Source: Eopsaltria australis (Eukaryota; Chordata; Aves; Passeriformes; Petroicidae). Taken from it: a stretch of 64,000 bases of DNA. Every line of letters starts with the position of its first letter. The first letter of the stretch is position 1. The position numbers and the translations under genes are program-made. Location: the NCBI GenBank assembly GCA_034509425.1, contig JAVTVJ010000771.1, positions 558,001 through 622,000 of the forward strand, given 5' to 3'. Below the pieces are notes generated by a model that was given only the letters and a program-made list of their open reading frames with translations, ran no database searches and was not told the origin of the DNA. Positions 36,585 through 50,149 of this stretch are shown here, in pieces.

Positions 36585-39500
36585 GTGAGTACTTGAGGCG
36601 TGGGGAGCCCTGGGGCCACGGTCCCCACGTGCCTGGCCGTCCCCCAGAAGGTCACCTGCACATCACTGAGGCTGTTGTCAGTGCTCCTGCCCTTGCTTGC
36701 CAGCAAAATGGAGGCACCCAGCAGCCTGCCCGCAGCTCCTCGTAGGTTGGTGCCAAACGCCTGCGCGCGCCGTTGCACGTGGGGGCAGAGTCTGAGGGGT
36801 GGCTGTGGCAGGAGCAAAGCAGGGAATGGCTGAGGAGAGGGGTAGGGCTTCCAGCGTCCTTCAGAGGAGAGAGGCTGCCAGTCCCATGATGTGTCCTGCC
36901 AGCACGGGAGCTGGGTGCTGTGCAGTGCTGGGGCTCCATTGACAGCCCATGGGCATTGGAACCTCCTTGCCTGCCTTGGGTAAACCTTACCTTTGCCCAC
37001 ACCAGATCAGGAGTGCAAAATGCTGGGCATGTGTTGGCCCAGCCAGCAGAAATGATGAGGATCTCTGGTGGAAAGGATGAGTCAGGAATGGTCCTCGCTG
37101 CCGCTGCAGGGAGGCACTGAGCTGCTGACCCAAAACCAAAATGTTGTCCATGACCAAACTAGAACAATACCTGGGATCATTGCAGCTGGTCCTCTGCTCT
37201 GCCAAGGGGCTCCTCTATCCAAACACAGTGAAACCACATCAGTTTAGGAGAGAGCAGGCAGGGAATTCGACATTTTGCATAGATTGTGAGTTACTTTGGT
37301 CCTCTTGGGCTGGTTCCAAAAGTGATCTGCAGAAGGCTGAGGAAGGGATGACTGCTTCTGTGAGGCCACTGATCTTCAGAATGCCAAGGTTAAGACAATC
37401 AGGGAGCTCTGGTGAAAGGTCGAGATAGGAATTTTGGCAGGAGGGTGGGGATTGTGTGGCTTTTATTGGCACTCTGAAGTATTAATCTTAAGCTTTGACA
37501 AGATGTGTGTGAGACCAGATTTCAAAATCATTTTGTATTCTGATGAAAATCTTGCTTTTTTCCTCCTTTCCTCTCCTTTACTTTTGACCTCCTTTCAGAG
37601 GCTGTTGTGTCTGGAGTTAGAAATCTTTTCTGTATAGCTTCCGAAAGCAGGTAGGAGATGTTCTTTTGTGAAGAACTAAAAGCAAATTCTCATCTAGTTT
37701 CAATGGTGTCTTCCTCATGAGGTCAGCAGCATTTGGCCTGCTACAAGTCCCAAGTATCAGCCCTTCCCTTTACTCTGCCACTTGTAAAAGTGTTGAGATT
37801 AAGCACTGGGATTTTAAAATGTGTCACTTTGACTCTTGTTAACATTTAAGATGCTCAGAAGTGTGCAGCAGTTCCAGAAGATGTGATGGAAAGGTGGTTG
37901 TCCCACCTCCACTCTTCAATCACTGGCTGTTGAGCATGTTCTGTCAAGTCCTAAGAAATTCCTAGGTCTCTCTTTAGCTAGCAAAGCTGAAGTACCTCAT
38001 AAAAATATAGTAGAGAAACTACTGAGTATTGTTTTGCTGCTCAATCTGGTATTTTTTTATTCAACTTAATGTTTTTGAAATGTCCTGAGAAACTCAAATG
38101 CAGGGTGCTAAGAAAAAGCAAGAGAGGTTTATGGCTTCAGAAACTGCTGCTGTGGAAAAAATGCAGTAAATTTAGTGACACTCACATTTCAAGTTAAGGT
38201 CTCATCGTTTGCCAGCTTGCCAGGGTAAGAAACTCTTTAGCTGAACCACACAGATGATGTTCAAACCCATAAATCTAACCACAGGGTGGTTCAGAAGCAA
38301 CAGCCAGAAGAGAGAGATGTGCTGTCAGAAGAGACCAGATGTTCCTGAACTTCTGAGGCTCTTGAGTACGTGGCGCAGACTTAAGTCCCTGTCTGGCCAC
38401 AGAAGGAGGGGATAAAGGAGTGCTGTATTTTTATAGGGAGGTTTTGCAGAAAATTGGTCCACTTTGTACTTTTTGTACCAAGTTCCAAAAGAAGGGCTTT
38501 TCATTGTTAACCTGAGTGCCATGACCATGTTGGCGGAGTTGAAGACCTGAGAAGCACATCAGGCTTCTGCATGACTTCATGAAGCCTCCTTGCCCAGGCC
38601 AACTGGAGAGCAAACTTGATGAAGTCAGCTAGTTTTGGTGAGATTAAGTTGGCTTTCTAGGGCCTTCTCTGGCTCAGGGTTTCCCTGAGCTGGGCCTGCT
38701 AACACACTTGCTGGGGCAGGAGGACTGCTGCAAGGTCTGAAGGTGAGGGCTTGTGTGGGGCTGAGACGCAACAGCTCTGCAGGGGAGGCAACCTGGGTCT
38801 CATGCTGCACTTCTGGGTAATCACTGCACATGCTGTGAGAGGCTTTAATCCCAAAGATTGACCTGTTTTCTCAGTAATTATATGCCCCAGAGCTCTGGCA
38901 CAGTGACGCCGTGGGGCTGCAGAGGCACTTGCTGGCAGTGTGCACATTTGGTGGGCTCCATGCTGTGCCTGGGCTGCCTGCAGCAGCAGGGAGCTCCTGG
39001 CTCATCTCTTGGAGCCAGTGGCAGGCTGAAGCTCCATGCTGATACAGAAGATGTTCCTTTTTTTGACTGGGCACTGCCTAGGGTCTCCTCAAGCAGTGGC
39101 AGCTGTGTTGAGAGCTGGGGTGGTCAGCACTGCAGGAAGAGGGAGAACTGTCTGCCCATGTGGGACACCCCATGGAGCCTCTGAGGAGGGGAGCGCTTCC
39201 TGGGGATGTTGGCAGAAAAAAACAGGGTCCCTGCTAAATCTGCTGTCCACACTGAAGTGGCTGGAAGAGAAGAAAATGTTTCTCTCTGCAGCTTGGAACT
39301 AATGAGCAACTCTGACTGCAGATGTAAGCCTGACTGGCTTACAGTTGACTAACTGGAATATGTTATCTTTTAATTACTAATAGACTGCTGATTTCAACTC
39401 CTCTAGACAAACAGAGTGCTGGGGGTAGACAAGTCACAAGTGTATTGACCAGAGTGGCAGACATGCGAGAATAACGGCATAAAGCTGTCCTGCAGTTGTG

Positions 39501-40108
39501 ATCTGGAAGAGAACAAAAGCTGTGCTGTGTGAAGAGCAGGAGCAATCAGCTTCTCTTTCAGTTTGCCTCCATCCTGGGGTTTTGTAACCATCCCCACCTC
39601 CATGCTGCATGTTTTGAAGGCTGCTGCTTGCTTTCCTCATTCTTCCTCCAGCTGCAGCAACCAGATGCAGAGCTGGGGTGGGGGACAGGGTGGGACCCCC
39701 TGCCCAAGAGGTGGATGTGAATCACGGTGGGCTGGTGCTGAGTAGCTGCTCTGCCAGGTGCTGCTCCCTTGCCATTGTGCTGCTGCATTTCCATGCAGGG
39801 TTTTGGCAGCCTGCAGAGGATTCCTGCCCTCTGGATCTCAGGGGATCTCACTCCTTTGGGCAGAAATTGAGGGCAGTTCTGCCATGGCTGCAGCCCGTGC
39901 TCACTCATGCAGTCACTGCTGCTCAGGAAGTCACCACTTGTGTGTTTTTGCCTCTGCTTTTCACCTCACTTGGCCGTAGCAGATGAGAAGCCACCGCAGC
40001 TCGAGTGGCTGATCACACCACTGGATGGCCACACTCTGGCTTTTGCATGCTGCCAGCAGGGCCCCCTCAGGCAGGGATCCCTGACAGCCCTCTCCTCTCT
40101 CCCTACAG
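36585..40108 (+). other. IGSF3: IGSF3 intron between Ig4 and Ig5 exons
   Basis: A 3.5-kb intron with GTGAGT donor and CCCTACAG acceptor. The middle part (about 37440-38520) is AT-rich with no recognised feature. The last 202 bases (39907-40108) form an ATG-initiated frame running into the Ig5 exon with a signal-peptide-like start; this is discussed as a finding. No repeat family was recognised. Confidence 0.88.
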
Positions 40109-40513
40109 AGGCCGGGTTTGCTGTCACAGCCATCTCCCGCACGCCGGGGGTGACCTACAACGAGTCCTTCGACCTGCAGTGCATCATCAAGCCGCACTAC
40201 CCGTCGTGGGTGCCGGTGTCGGTGACGTGGCGCTTCCAGCCCGCGGGCAGCACCGAGTTCCACGACCTGGTCACCTTCACGCGCGACGGCGGCGTCCAGT
40301 GGGGCGACAGGGCCGGGGGATTCCGGACGCGCACGGCCATCGAGAAGGCCGAGTCCAGCAACAACGTGCGCCTGAGCATCAGCAGGGCCAGCGACACCGA
40401 GGCTGGCAAGTACCAGTGCGTGGCGGAGCTCTGGAGGAAGAACTACAACAGCAGCTGGACCAGGCTGGCAGACAGGACCTCCAACCTGCTGGAAATCAGG
40501 GTGCTGCGGCCAG
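40109..40513 (+). CDS. IGSF3: IGSF3 exon: Ig domain 5
   Basis: This exon encodes residues 528-662, beginning with a split Glu codon and AGFAVTAISRTPGVTY. The V-type Ig domain has first cysteine in DLQCIIKPHY, core tryptophan in VTWRFQP and second cysteine in TEAGKYQCVA. It then has AELWRKNYNSSW, where the usual E-W-x signature is replaced by E-L-W. Two sequons are visible: NES near the start and NSS near the end. The stretch FTRDGGVQWGD is nearly identical to mammalian IGSF3, making this one of the most conserved domains in the window. The donor is GTGAGT, phase 1. Confidence 0.97.
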
Positions 40514-43242
40514 GTGAGTGCTGAGGGTGTTGGGGGGTATGTTGGGAGGATGGGGTGTGTGCTGGTGCTGCGGTGGTCTCCCCTGAGTTAAGAGTGCTCT
40601 TCTGATGTCTCTCACTTGTAGCTAGCTCAGCTCTTTGACTTTGATTGTGTTGGAGCTCCTTTATCCACCTCTGGGGAACTGGGTCCTCTCTGTGCCTCTT
40701 GTGTGCTGTTCCTGGGGTTTTCTTCTGGGAAGTGAGGTGGCTGAGCTCAGTCCAGTCTCTGGACTTTGCCTGTGAGACAGGTGGTTTTCAGGTTTCCACC
40801 TCCATTTATCAGGGCAGACTCTGAAAAGAGAGAAGAATAGAACAAACAGGATCAAAGAGAGAGATGTGTTCCCACCAAAGCTGCACATGCACCGTAGGTG
40901 GGGTGCTGCAGCTCTGGTCTAGTAACTGGGTGCATCTGTCCTTCTGCTGGAGGCACCTTCAAAAACAGATGGTGATCAAAGAGCCTGATTTGCATCCTCA
41001 CCAGAAACTGAGCACTTTTGGCTGGAAACCTCTAAGGCCAGGTATGCCCACACAGAGTTTGCAACAAATAGACAACAGGTACCTGGCATGGCAGGGGCAG
41101 TCAGAAAACCTACAAGGTGCTGTCCCTGTACAGCCACTGGAGAGAGTGAGACCTTGTGTCACTGATATTTTGGTGGTGTCTCTGTTTTGCATGAAAAGTG
41201 CAAAGACACATGGCCATGGTAGCTGTGGGCTGTTGCTGAGCTGAGTGGTGTATTGCTTTCTTGGCCTCAGGGATGGAGTTGGTGTTTGGAGTGAGGCTTT
41301 TAACACCTTCAAGACTGTTGGCTCAGGTCCTTGCTGCATGTTAGTCCTCCTTTTGTGTTCCTGTGCAGAAGGACTCCTTCCTAGGGTCTCTCCTGGTTGG
41401 GCTGTGTGTTTTTCCCATCAGTGTCCCTCTTCACACTCCCTCCACCTTCCTCAGCCCTTCTTTAGACAACTCAGGGAATGCTGTGAGCTCCAGCCACCTC
41501 ATGAGCTCTCCATAATTTTTCTTCCCTCTCTCTCCCTTGCCCTCATCTCCAGGTTAATCTTCTCCATTTATCTTGATTATGCTGGCTTGTAATACACGTT
41601 TTACTGCTTGCAAGGTCGAGTTGGTGATGTTCATCATTTTAGCTTACTTCCCCAGGAAGCAGTGTTGAATGTATGTGGTCCCTGGAGTAATATGCTTCTT
41701 CACAGCTCTGTGCTTGCATATCTGTGTGTGAGACAGAGAGGGAAAGAGAAATCCTTGGTAGCAGCTTCTGGAAGAGAGCCTGTGTGTCACAGCTCAGGGT
41801 GGCAGGCAGGACAGTTAATCTGTGCTCTGGCAGCCTGTTGTTCTTTACTGGAGCAGTAGCCCTCAAGTGATGCCTTAACAGAACAAGTTGTCCAGTTCTC
41901 CGTGGTTTTTTACCTCTCTCTGCCAGCTGCTCAGCAAACGACTGCTACACAAATCTTAGCTGTCAGTTCAGTGAGCCCTGCATAATGTTTGAGGCTTTGT
42001 GGCTCACAAACAGGGATGGAAGACAAGAGGAACATCTCAGAGCTCTCCCAGCACCATGGCTGCACCCTCTGTGTGCTTTGTTACCGTGTCCCAGGCAGCC
42101 CCTGGGAGCAGGTGGTTGATGTTCTCCGTGAATGAGATGTTGGCAGTCTGACCAGGGACTGCTCTGGCTCTCTCTGGTTTTGCAGGATGCAGAGGGTTGT
42201 ATTGTGTCATTCCTGGGTCTTTGACTGGACAATCTCCAGAGAGGATCCGGGGTGATGTGGGAGACACCTTCCTCTGACACTTCTGAATAAATGTCCTGGA
42301 GCCATCTTGAAACATTTCCTTGCCCTTTGTCTTGCACCTTTCCAGGTGGAGAAGAGCATCCAGCATGCAAGGCTTAGTGGGCTGATATGGGACAGCCATG
42401 TGGTGACTCCCTGGCACTTACAGTTTTCTTGGGTTTTAGAGGAAGCAGAGGTGCAGGTGGTTTCTTTTGAATCCAAGTGACCCTGGAAGCATTTGGACTC
42501 AGGCTGAGCTGTCAGTGCTCACACTGAGATGCCAGCTGACCTCACTGTTCCCTGTCCTTCTCACTCAGCATGAGGGGAAACAGCACTTGGGCTCTGGGTC
42601 CTGCCTGAGGGAGGAAGTTGATAGATCCAGACAGGTCAAGGGGAAACCCAAGGGCTGTCAGGTAGGCTCTGTTCCCCTCTCCTCCTTGGATCTTGCTTCT
42701 CCCTGCCAGGTTTCCAGGGATGGAGCACTGAGACAGCAGGTGCTGTCTGGGAGTGCGTGTCCATGCGGTCTGCAGGACTCAGACAAGGGCAGCAGACAGT
42801 GCACAACAGGGGCTGTGCTGCAATCTGGGCAGGCTTGGGTGTCAGCAGAGGCCTCTCTCCTTCGGCAGGGAGGCTTAGAGCAGATAGGTGCTGGTGTATT
42901 AAATTGCCATTGTAACTGTGTGTGTTGCTGCACTTACCATTCCCCTGCAGCGCAAATGAGGGGATGATATGGCAAAATCCTGGGGTCTGAGCACTGGGGA
43001 ATCTCTAGCAGCAACAGAACAAAAAATCAGGGCTTTCATATAACATCCCCATGCTCAGAGCACCTTCTCACCTCTTTCATGCTCATGCACCTCCCCATGC
43101 AGCTCTCCATCCCTCCATCCTTGCATTGTCCCTTGTCCTGTTGCTTTGTGACTGATCCTGGATCGGGCACGCTCAGGGAGAAGCTGCAGTTGCCTCTGTA
43201 AATCTGTCCTCTTGCTGCTGGGTTTTTGACAGTAATGAGCAT

Positions 43243-43272
43243 GGGAGAAGGGATGGGGAGGGATGGGAGGGG
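43243..43272 (+). other. G-quadruplex-capable tract
   Basis: At least four runs of three or four G are separated by 1-5 bases (GGG-AGAA-GGG-AT-GGGG-A-GGG-AT-GGG-A-GGGG). The tract is on the transcribed-RNA sense strand, so it could fold in the pre-mRNA. The motif is clear; a role is speculation. Confidence 0.55.
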
Positions 43273-46089
43273 ATGATAACTGAGCAGACACCAGCAGTGC
43301 TGGGCTCCTTGCTGCTTTTCTGCAAGCCAGTCTACAGCAGATTGATTGACCTGGGAGCCATCGAGCAAACAAGGCAGTCATGCTCTTCATTAGAGCATTA
43401 ATTAGCTTCCAGAGGCTCTCCAGGGGCCTCTTCTTACAGTTTGGTTTATTAGGAGCTGTCAGGTTGAAACCATCATGGAGGGAGAGAGTGGAGGCTCGTC
43501 AGGCTGGCCATGGAGGAGCTGGAGGTGGCTTCTGCCTGAGCCTTACTTTGAGACTGGAGTGAGCCAGAGCTGTGCTGTCTGTGAAGCCTTACATTCAGGT
43601 GGGTGCAGAGCACTGTGCTGCTTTCCTGCTGTCCACAGGAAACCACTGAGAGTGGCCTGGCTGGGCTGGCAATGGCCAGAGAAACTTAATGAGTGGAGAA
43701 TGAAGGACTCTTTCCTCTTTGTCCAAGCCCACCCATGGCAGCCACGGAGACACTCTTGAGTCTCATGCTCCTCCTTCTCTCTGAAGGCTCACTGAGCAGC
43801 CAAGCAGTGGATGGTTGTGACTGCAGACTGAGGGTGCTGTGAAGATGAGGAGGACACGAGGCAGAGGAGAATAGGAAAAGGAGGTTGCTTTGTGGCACAT
43901 TTAATGCTGGGAGAAGGGGACTGATTTTCAAATATTTAATTACCAAAATATTTGTGAAGTATAGTGAGAAACTTTGCTTAACTCAGATATTACCGTTAAT
44001 GCCTTTATTCCATCTCATCTTAGTAATTCTTAATAATTTTGGTGTTCAAGAAATCCTCTCGTGGATGGATGTGAAAGATGCCTTTTCTACTGTGGGTACT
44101 GACCAGACTCTTGAGTGAAGGCTCAAACAAGTGTTTTCAAATGCCACAAAGCCTCTACTTCAACCTGACACTTGCTTCTGGCAGCATCCAGCAATACAGT
44201 AAAGCAAGGAAAGTTAATGAGCTGGAAACTTCCTTACAGAAGTGAAGTCTGGAAACTGAAGTTTGCTGCTTGCTTGATCCCAGAGTGGTTTTGCTCTGTG
44301 GAACAGCACTGCTTCCCTGCCTTACAGCTGCCTGCTCCATCTGGCAAATGGTTGTACTCCTGCTTGAGTGATGAAGGAGTTCAAGAAGTGCTCAGAAGAG
44401 AGGAGCCTGATCTCAGCAGCCACAGTTGTGGTGCAGAGCAGTCTCTGTGTGCTCAGGGACTTGCTCCTTTCCCTGCACTGCCAGTGGGGTAAGACCTGCT
44501 GCTCCTTCCTTCCAGTACAGTGAACACATGAAATGAAGGGGCTCAGTGTTTGAGTGAGTGACCCAGAGCTGTTCCCTTGCATAGACCTGCATTAGTGACT
44601 CAGCTGGAGCCCTTGTTCTTCTGCACATAGCAGAGGTGGGGTTGATTCTCCTACCTTGTACCCCTGGTAGTCTCCTACTCCTGCCCATTTGCCCTTGAGA
44701 GCTCTGTTGCCACACTTGCCAGGTCCTCTGGGACAGATTCCCCACTTAGGCTTGCTGTCACCTCCCTGGCACAGTTATTTATCCCAGGCCAGCACCCCAG
44801 GGTGCATTTTCTCAACCTTTAGCCATCACTCCGTGCTTCAGACATCCCTGTCCTCCTCCGTGTAAGGAGCAGGGGAGGGAGCTCGTGCTGGATGTGCTGC
44901 TGCATTCCTGATGCTGTTATGGGGATGATGACACTGGCCTTAGAGGGTCAGAGCTGTGATTCCCCTCTCCTTGCTTTTGGTTTTCCATCTGGGAAGTGGT
45001 GCTGCTCTGGCTGCTCTGCAGGTTTGCCTGTGAGAGCCTTCTGTAAGAGCCAGGTGTGCTGAACTGATTGCAGTCAGTTATGTTCAGGGTTTCTCTTGGG
45101 ACTTCAACCTGCAAAATGCACCCAGGGGCGTGACCTGAGAAGTTGAACTTTAAATGGATGAAGCATTTTGGATGCATTTCACAAGGGTAAAGGGTGTAGG
45201 AATACATCCTTGCACCTAGTGGGACCTTAACCTGACTCAGCCTGCTCTGGGTGTGCCCACTGATCTTAGTGCAGTCAGTCTTTCTTTTCAGCCCCCCAAA
45301 AAGAGTCCTGACACTTCCAGGAGACCTGGGCCATAGTCAGGATATGCTGCTATCTTCAAATTAGCTCTGTCCGTGGTTACTTTTTAGGTTCAGTTTTTTC
45401 ACTTCCATTTCAAAGTACTCTCTGCTTTCTCTCTTTGATACCTCTGAGTGGTTTTCCTCTCCCGTTTGCAGTGTGGACATACAAAACCATGGTGTCAGCC
45501 TGTTTGCAGTCTGTGCACATGCACCTTCTTTGATGTTGTCTTGAACAGCTTCTCTCCACACACTTCAGCTTCTCATCAATTACCTGTTTGCTCTCCTTGG
45601 ACTGAAATACTCTGCAGTGAGCAGTACTTAGATGGTGTCCAGCTCTAAAGCTTTGTAACTTCTCCTGTCCTTGGAGACTTCAAAAGCAGAGTCAGCAGGA
45701 GCAGCCCTTGAGGGAGGGGGAGGCTGGTGATGAGCAGCTTTCCAGCCAGGTGTTGAGCCCTGTTCTCCTGTTCCAGTGTACATGGAGCCCCAGCCCTCCA
45801 TGAGGTGAGTGGCCTTGGGACCAGCAGGCTCAGTGCTGCAGCAGCACAGTTTTTCTCTTGCTGCATTTTCAGCCCTCCAGTCAGAGCAGTGCCTAGCCCA
45901 GGGGTGGATGGATGCCCAGGCAGCAGCTTTGGCAGTCCACCCCTGTGCATGGGACCTGCACCATTTTTCCTGTCTTCTGTATGCTGAGGAGTGCTTCTCC
46001 TGGCATGAGAAACTACATGTTCTGACGTTTGTTGAAGACTGAAATCCTGGGTTCACTGAACCTGAGATCTGCTTCCTTACAGCAAAATG

Positions 46090-46345
46090 GCTCCAAATAC
46101 GCTGAACCTGTGGCTCAGAGTCTTTTATTTTAAAATGTATACATAAAAGTTTTCTCTCAAGGCTATCTTACTTTCTTAAATAGGCATTTGGGATGCTGCT
46201 AAAGACAATTACTGTAGTTTTCCTTGTCCTAATTAACACAGAAGCAGGGAGTGCAGATAATGATGGATCTGTAGCCCATTATGCTGAAATACATCCTCGC
46301 TCCTTAAGAAATCCAAGAATACAATTCATTAAGAAATGACAGATG
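46090..46345. promoter_or_regulatory. Candidate conserved noncoding element
   Basis: An AT-rich island contains TTTATTTTAAAATGTATACA, GACAATTACTG, CCTAATTAACAC, GATAATGATGG and TTCATTAAG, i.e. several TAAT/ATTA homeodomain cores within 250 bp. Neighbouring sequence is GC-richer. Conservation was not tested. Confidence 0.25.
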
Positions 46346-46829
46346 GCTCATTTCACTTGGTTGTTCTTCCAACAGTAGTTGTACTCACTAGTTATGGAAG
46401 CAGCATCATCCATGAGCATTCAGGGTGCAGGTGGAGCTGATGTGGCACTTGGGTGCACAGAAGGAGGTGATTCTCATCCCCAGTGTGTGCTGCTGGCTGC
46501 ATGGTCCTGTCCCATTCCTTGTGCCAGCACTGATCCTGCTGTGCACCAGCTCGGTTTAGTACACCTGCAGAAAGCTAGCCCAGTGGAAAGCAGCAATTAG
46601 AGGTGAGTGGAGTGAGCTGGGGCTTGGGTGGATTCAGCTGGGTCCTTCTCAGGGGGCTTCTGTTCGCGTGGAGAGCAGCACCTGACACTGGCAGGGCTGG
46701 TGTGGGCAGTATCCAAAAGTTCTCCCAATCCTGCCTGTCTGGAGAGCTTGCTCTCTGGATGGCAGGAAAATGGCATTTTACACCAACCTCAGCAGCTCAT
46801 CTCTGCCTGCCCAGCACCCAGTTTTCCAG

Positions 46830-47275
46830 CAGGAGCTGCTGAGAATGCCCAAGTCAAAAACAGCGTGTGCGAAAGTGCACTACAGGGTGCGGTTGTGCTC
46901 CGAGCATGCAACTGCACAAAACTGTCAAGTTTTTTTGTGAGGGAAGAAATATCTCAGGAAATCCAGCCTCCAGCACGGCATGGGAGTTGGTGTGTGGTGC
47001 TGCTGTGCATGTTACAACTTGCTCTTCGGGTGCATTTCATTACTTTTTTTTCCTAATTGACGGAGCGCTCCTTTGTTTGAAATCTTTCTGACGAGGAGTT
47101 GATTAAATATCTCGCTATGTTATTTTTTTCTTTCCTTATCCTCAGTGGCTGTAGCTTGGTACTGAATTTATCTTCCGGTGTTCCTATCTCCATATTTTAA
47201 TTTACAAGCGATCAGTGAGCCGTATATTGTTTTCTGACAGCAGGCACAACTCATGCTGGGAATCTTTTATTCCTC
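46830..47275. promoter_or_regulatory. Candidate conserved noncoding element with retained CpGs
   Basis: The block retains CpGs (CAGCGTG, GTGCGAA, TTCGGGTG, GACGGAGCGC, TGACGAGG, CTCGCTATG, TTCCGGTG, AGCGATC, GCCGTAT) while being AT-rich overall. It carries CTAATTGACGG and GTTGATTAAATATC, which resemble homeodomain and cofactor sites. This is the longest stretch of this texture in the Ig5-Ig6 intron. Enhancer activity is inferred, not shown. Confidence 0.33.
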
Positions 47276-48334
47276 CCTCCCCTCCTCTCTCTCGTGCAGA
47301 ACTTTTATGTGCATTTCAGGGTTTTGCAGCAAAGTTTCTGGTTTCAGGTTTGGGAGGCATTTTGCTTTGGGGTGAATTTGGTTCTTGCTGTTCTTCACAG
47401 TGACATGGTTTCTGTTTCTTGGGGAAAGTCTTTTTTCCAGGCCAGTGGCACATCCCAGCTGGTGGTCCCTGCCTTACCCTTGTCTGGACCTGGGAGGCTG
47501 TCTGCTTCCCAGCTTTTTCCATCCTTGCAGCTACAGACACAGCCTTTCCTGTATGTGCTGGCAGATGTATGGCTTCTGGGCTTTAAAGAGCCTTTCTGGG
47601 TCACACATGCATTCCTCCCCGAGGCCCCACTTGGTTACCTGCTAGTTTGTTACCTGCTCCACAGGCTCCTGCATGGCTGGTAATCCCAGGCTGTTCCCCA
47701 GCAGAGCAGATGTCCTTGTCACTGCCTGCAGTCCTCACATACAGCAATGGAATGAATTGACCCACTTGTCTCAGTGTTTGGTGGGTCTGCAGTCTGGCTG
47801 TGCTGCTTTTGGGGAGGGGCAGCATGGGGCCACTTGTAGATACTTTGGGATGATGCTGTGATAAAACTTTTTGGGGCTGGAGCTGGTGGGGTGTGGATGA
47901 GCAAATGGATCCACCAGAGAGTTTGAAGAGAGGTACCTGTTCTGCTTTGCCACCCTCTGAAACCATTTTGAGAGCATCAAACTCCACTCCCCGGGCTGCA
48001 GTAGCACAGTGTCCTTCAGTCCTGTGCCTGTGCTTGGGGCTGAGTGCTGGGCAGGGCTGTTGGATGGGAGATGGTCAGTATGGACATGCATGGCTACTTA
48101 AATACCTGGCTGGTCTGCAGCAGCAGCTGCTGTGAGGCTGGGGAGTGTCTGGGCTGCCTGCTGGGCTCTGGACTTTGCAGCAACTTGCTGAACATGTTGA
48201 AATGCAGGCCACTTGGTGGTGTTCAGTGTCACAGCCTCAGCTCTTTTGTTCAGCCACGTGGGAGGGAGCTGAAGCTGAACCTTCCTCAGGAAAGGGTTAA
48301 TGCTGTCTTTCTTTCCCACAGAGCTGCTCTCCCA

Positions 48335-48555
48335 GTAATTCAATCATGTCAGCCTGTTTGCAGGCAATAATTCATTGTTATAGGAACACTACAGTAAAGT
48401 GTCAAGTTAATAATGGCAGTAATAATGGCAGGCAAAGTCTAATGCTATTTCCCTTTCTGCTGCTCCTGTTGCACCAGCAGCCTCCCATGTTGGCTAATGC
48501 AATTTGCAACCTCACTAATCCAGTTTCAGGAGGAATTGTGTTCAGTTAAAAGAGA
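48335..48555. promoter_or_regulatory. Candidate conserved noncoding element
   Basis: An AT-rich island shows repeated AATAAT/TAATAATGGCA cores: AATAATGGCA occurs at about 48409 and again 12 bp downstream. It also has CAATAATTCATTG and GCTAATGCAATTTGC. The short direct repeat of a homeodomain-type core is the most specific point. Function is not established. Confidence 0.22.
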
Positions 48556-50149
48556 ATAACCGGAGTTGGGAGCTGTGCTGCCATGTTCCTGCCTCCTCTG
48601 GGGAGGTTGCCCTGCTGCTGGAAGCCTTTGTCTTTACTTTGCTGTGATTTCTATGCTGTGGTTAAGCTTAATGAGCACAGTCCTCCTAGGAGCATCTTGT
48701 TCTCTTCCCTTCTGCAAATGCCTTTCTTCTGATGCCTCTTCTCCAAAAGGGCTTGCACATCTTTCCCTTCTGTAGGTTGGTTTGCTTTCAACTAACCTAA
48801 TAAACGTGAGTCACCCAGCTCTTGCCATGCTGAGTCAGAAGGCTGGCGTGTGCTTGCTTGACTCCGTTCAGTCATTAAAGCAGGAGTCCTTGCAGTGTCT
48901 GGGGAGGTGGAGGAGGCTCCTCAGTCCTGCTTTGTGGAAGGGAGAAGAGCTGGCAGAGGTCTGGATGTTAGTACATGTCTAAGCCTGTGGCAGTAACCTG
49001 CACACTGGTCTCTTGAATCGCAGGCAAACATCCTTCCGGAGGAATTCAGGCACCGAGTGCTTTTCAGACCCTGGTGAATGCACCTCTGAGTTGTGACCAC
49101 AGGCTGAGGGGATGGCTGAGTTTGTGCCAAAGGCCTGGCCAGTTGTACACTGAGCATACGAGGGTTCCTTGTAGGAAGTCACTGTGGGGCTGTGCTCCTG
49201 GAAAAGAATCTCCTGATGGACCTGCTAAACCCACTCTGTAGTGTTAAACCAGGGCTAGGTTCAGGTAGGGCTGGCCTCGTTTCTGCTCCCGCTGCACACA
49301 CACCTCAGCACAGTGAAATCTCCATGGAGGCCTTTAAAAGTAGGACATTCCCCTGGAAAACTTTTTGCAACACTTCATCAGTTCTCTCCAAGCAAGAGCG
49401 TTCTCTGGAGGAGCTCTCCCCAGAGAGCAGCAGCCTCTGAAGTGGGACACTGCCTCCCTGCTGTGGTGGCAGGGCTTTCTGGGGACTCTCTGGGGTGGTG
49501 GTGGCCATCCTCCTGCCCACCCTCCTGTGCCACAGCTGCTGGCTCATGTGGAGCTGGCTCCTTCCCCAGGGAATGGCCCCCTCCTCCTTTGCTGCAGGGG
49601 CAACATTCTGGGGTTATGTCTGGGGCTGTTTAGGGGAAACAGTATCTTCATCTGCAATTAAACATTGCCATTCCCAGAACTTGGTAATAGTGGCTCCCAG
49701 GTGGGAAGTAAACTCCTGCTGTTGTATTTTCTTGCTGCCTACAAGGCAAAATGATGTAAGGTGTTTGAGACAGAGCATCTTCTTATCACAGCATTTTTAG
49801 GTACAGGTGGCAAAGTGCTTTGCTAAAGGCAAGTGTTGTAACCCCAGCTTGATGATTAGGAAACAGAGGGGAAGGAGCCAAGAGGCAGCAAGTCAGCAGA
49901 AAATCCATGAATCACATCATTGTCACTGTCCTCCTCTGATGACTGCTCTCCCTTCCCCCAAATATTTGTATAATTGTGCTTACCACATGCTCAGCTTGAG
50001 AGGACTGCCTGCTTGATGGTGTGTAGAAAACCCCTACTACATATCAGTTTGCAGGGGGCCTGACTGTGTGTTGTAAGGTGTGTCTGACCTGACCTCCCAG
50101 CCAGAGGTGCAGACTTTGAGGACCAGTAGCTGCCACAGGCACCTTGAGA

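Noticed and set aside
36179..37000. Longest - strand ORF (273 codons) opposite the Ig4 exon
   Set aside because: High G/C at third positions removes antisense stops; the peptide has no family resemblance and crosses the intron boundary.
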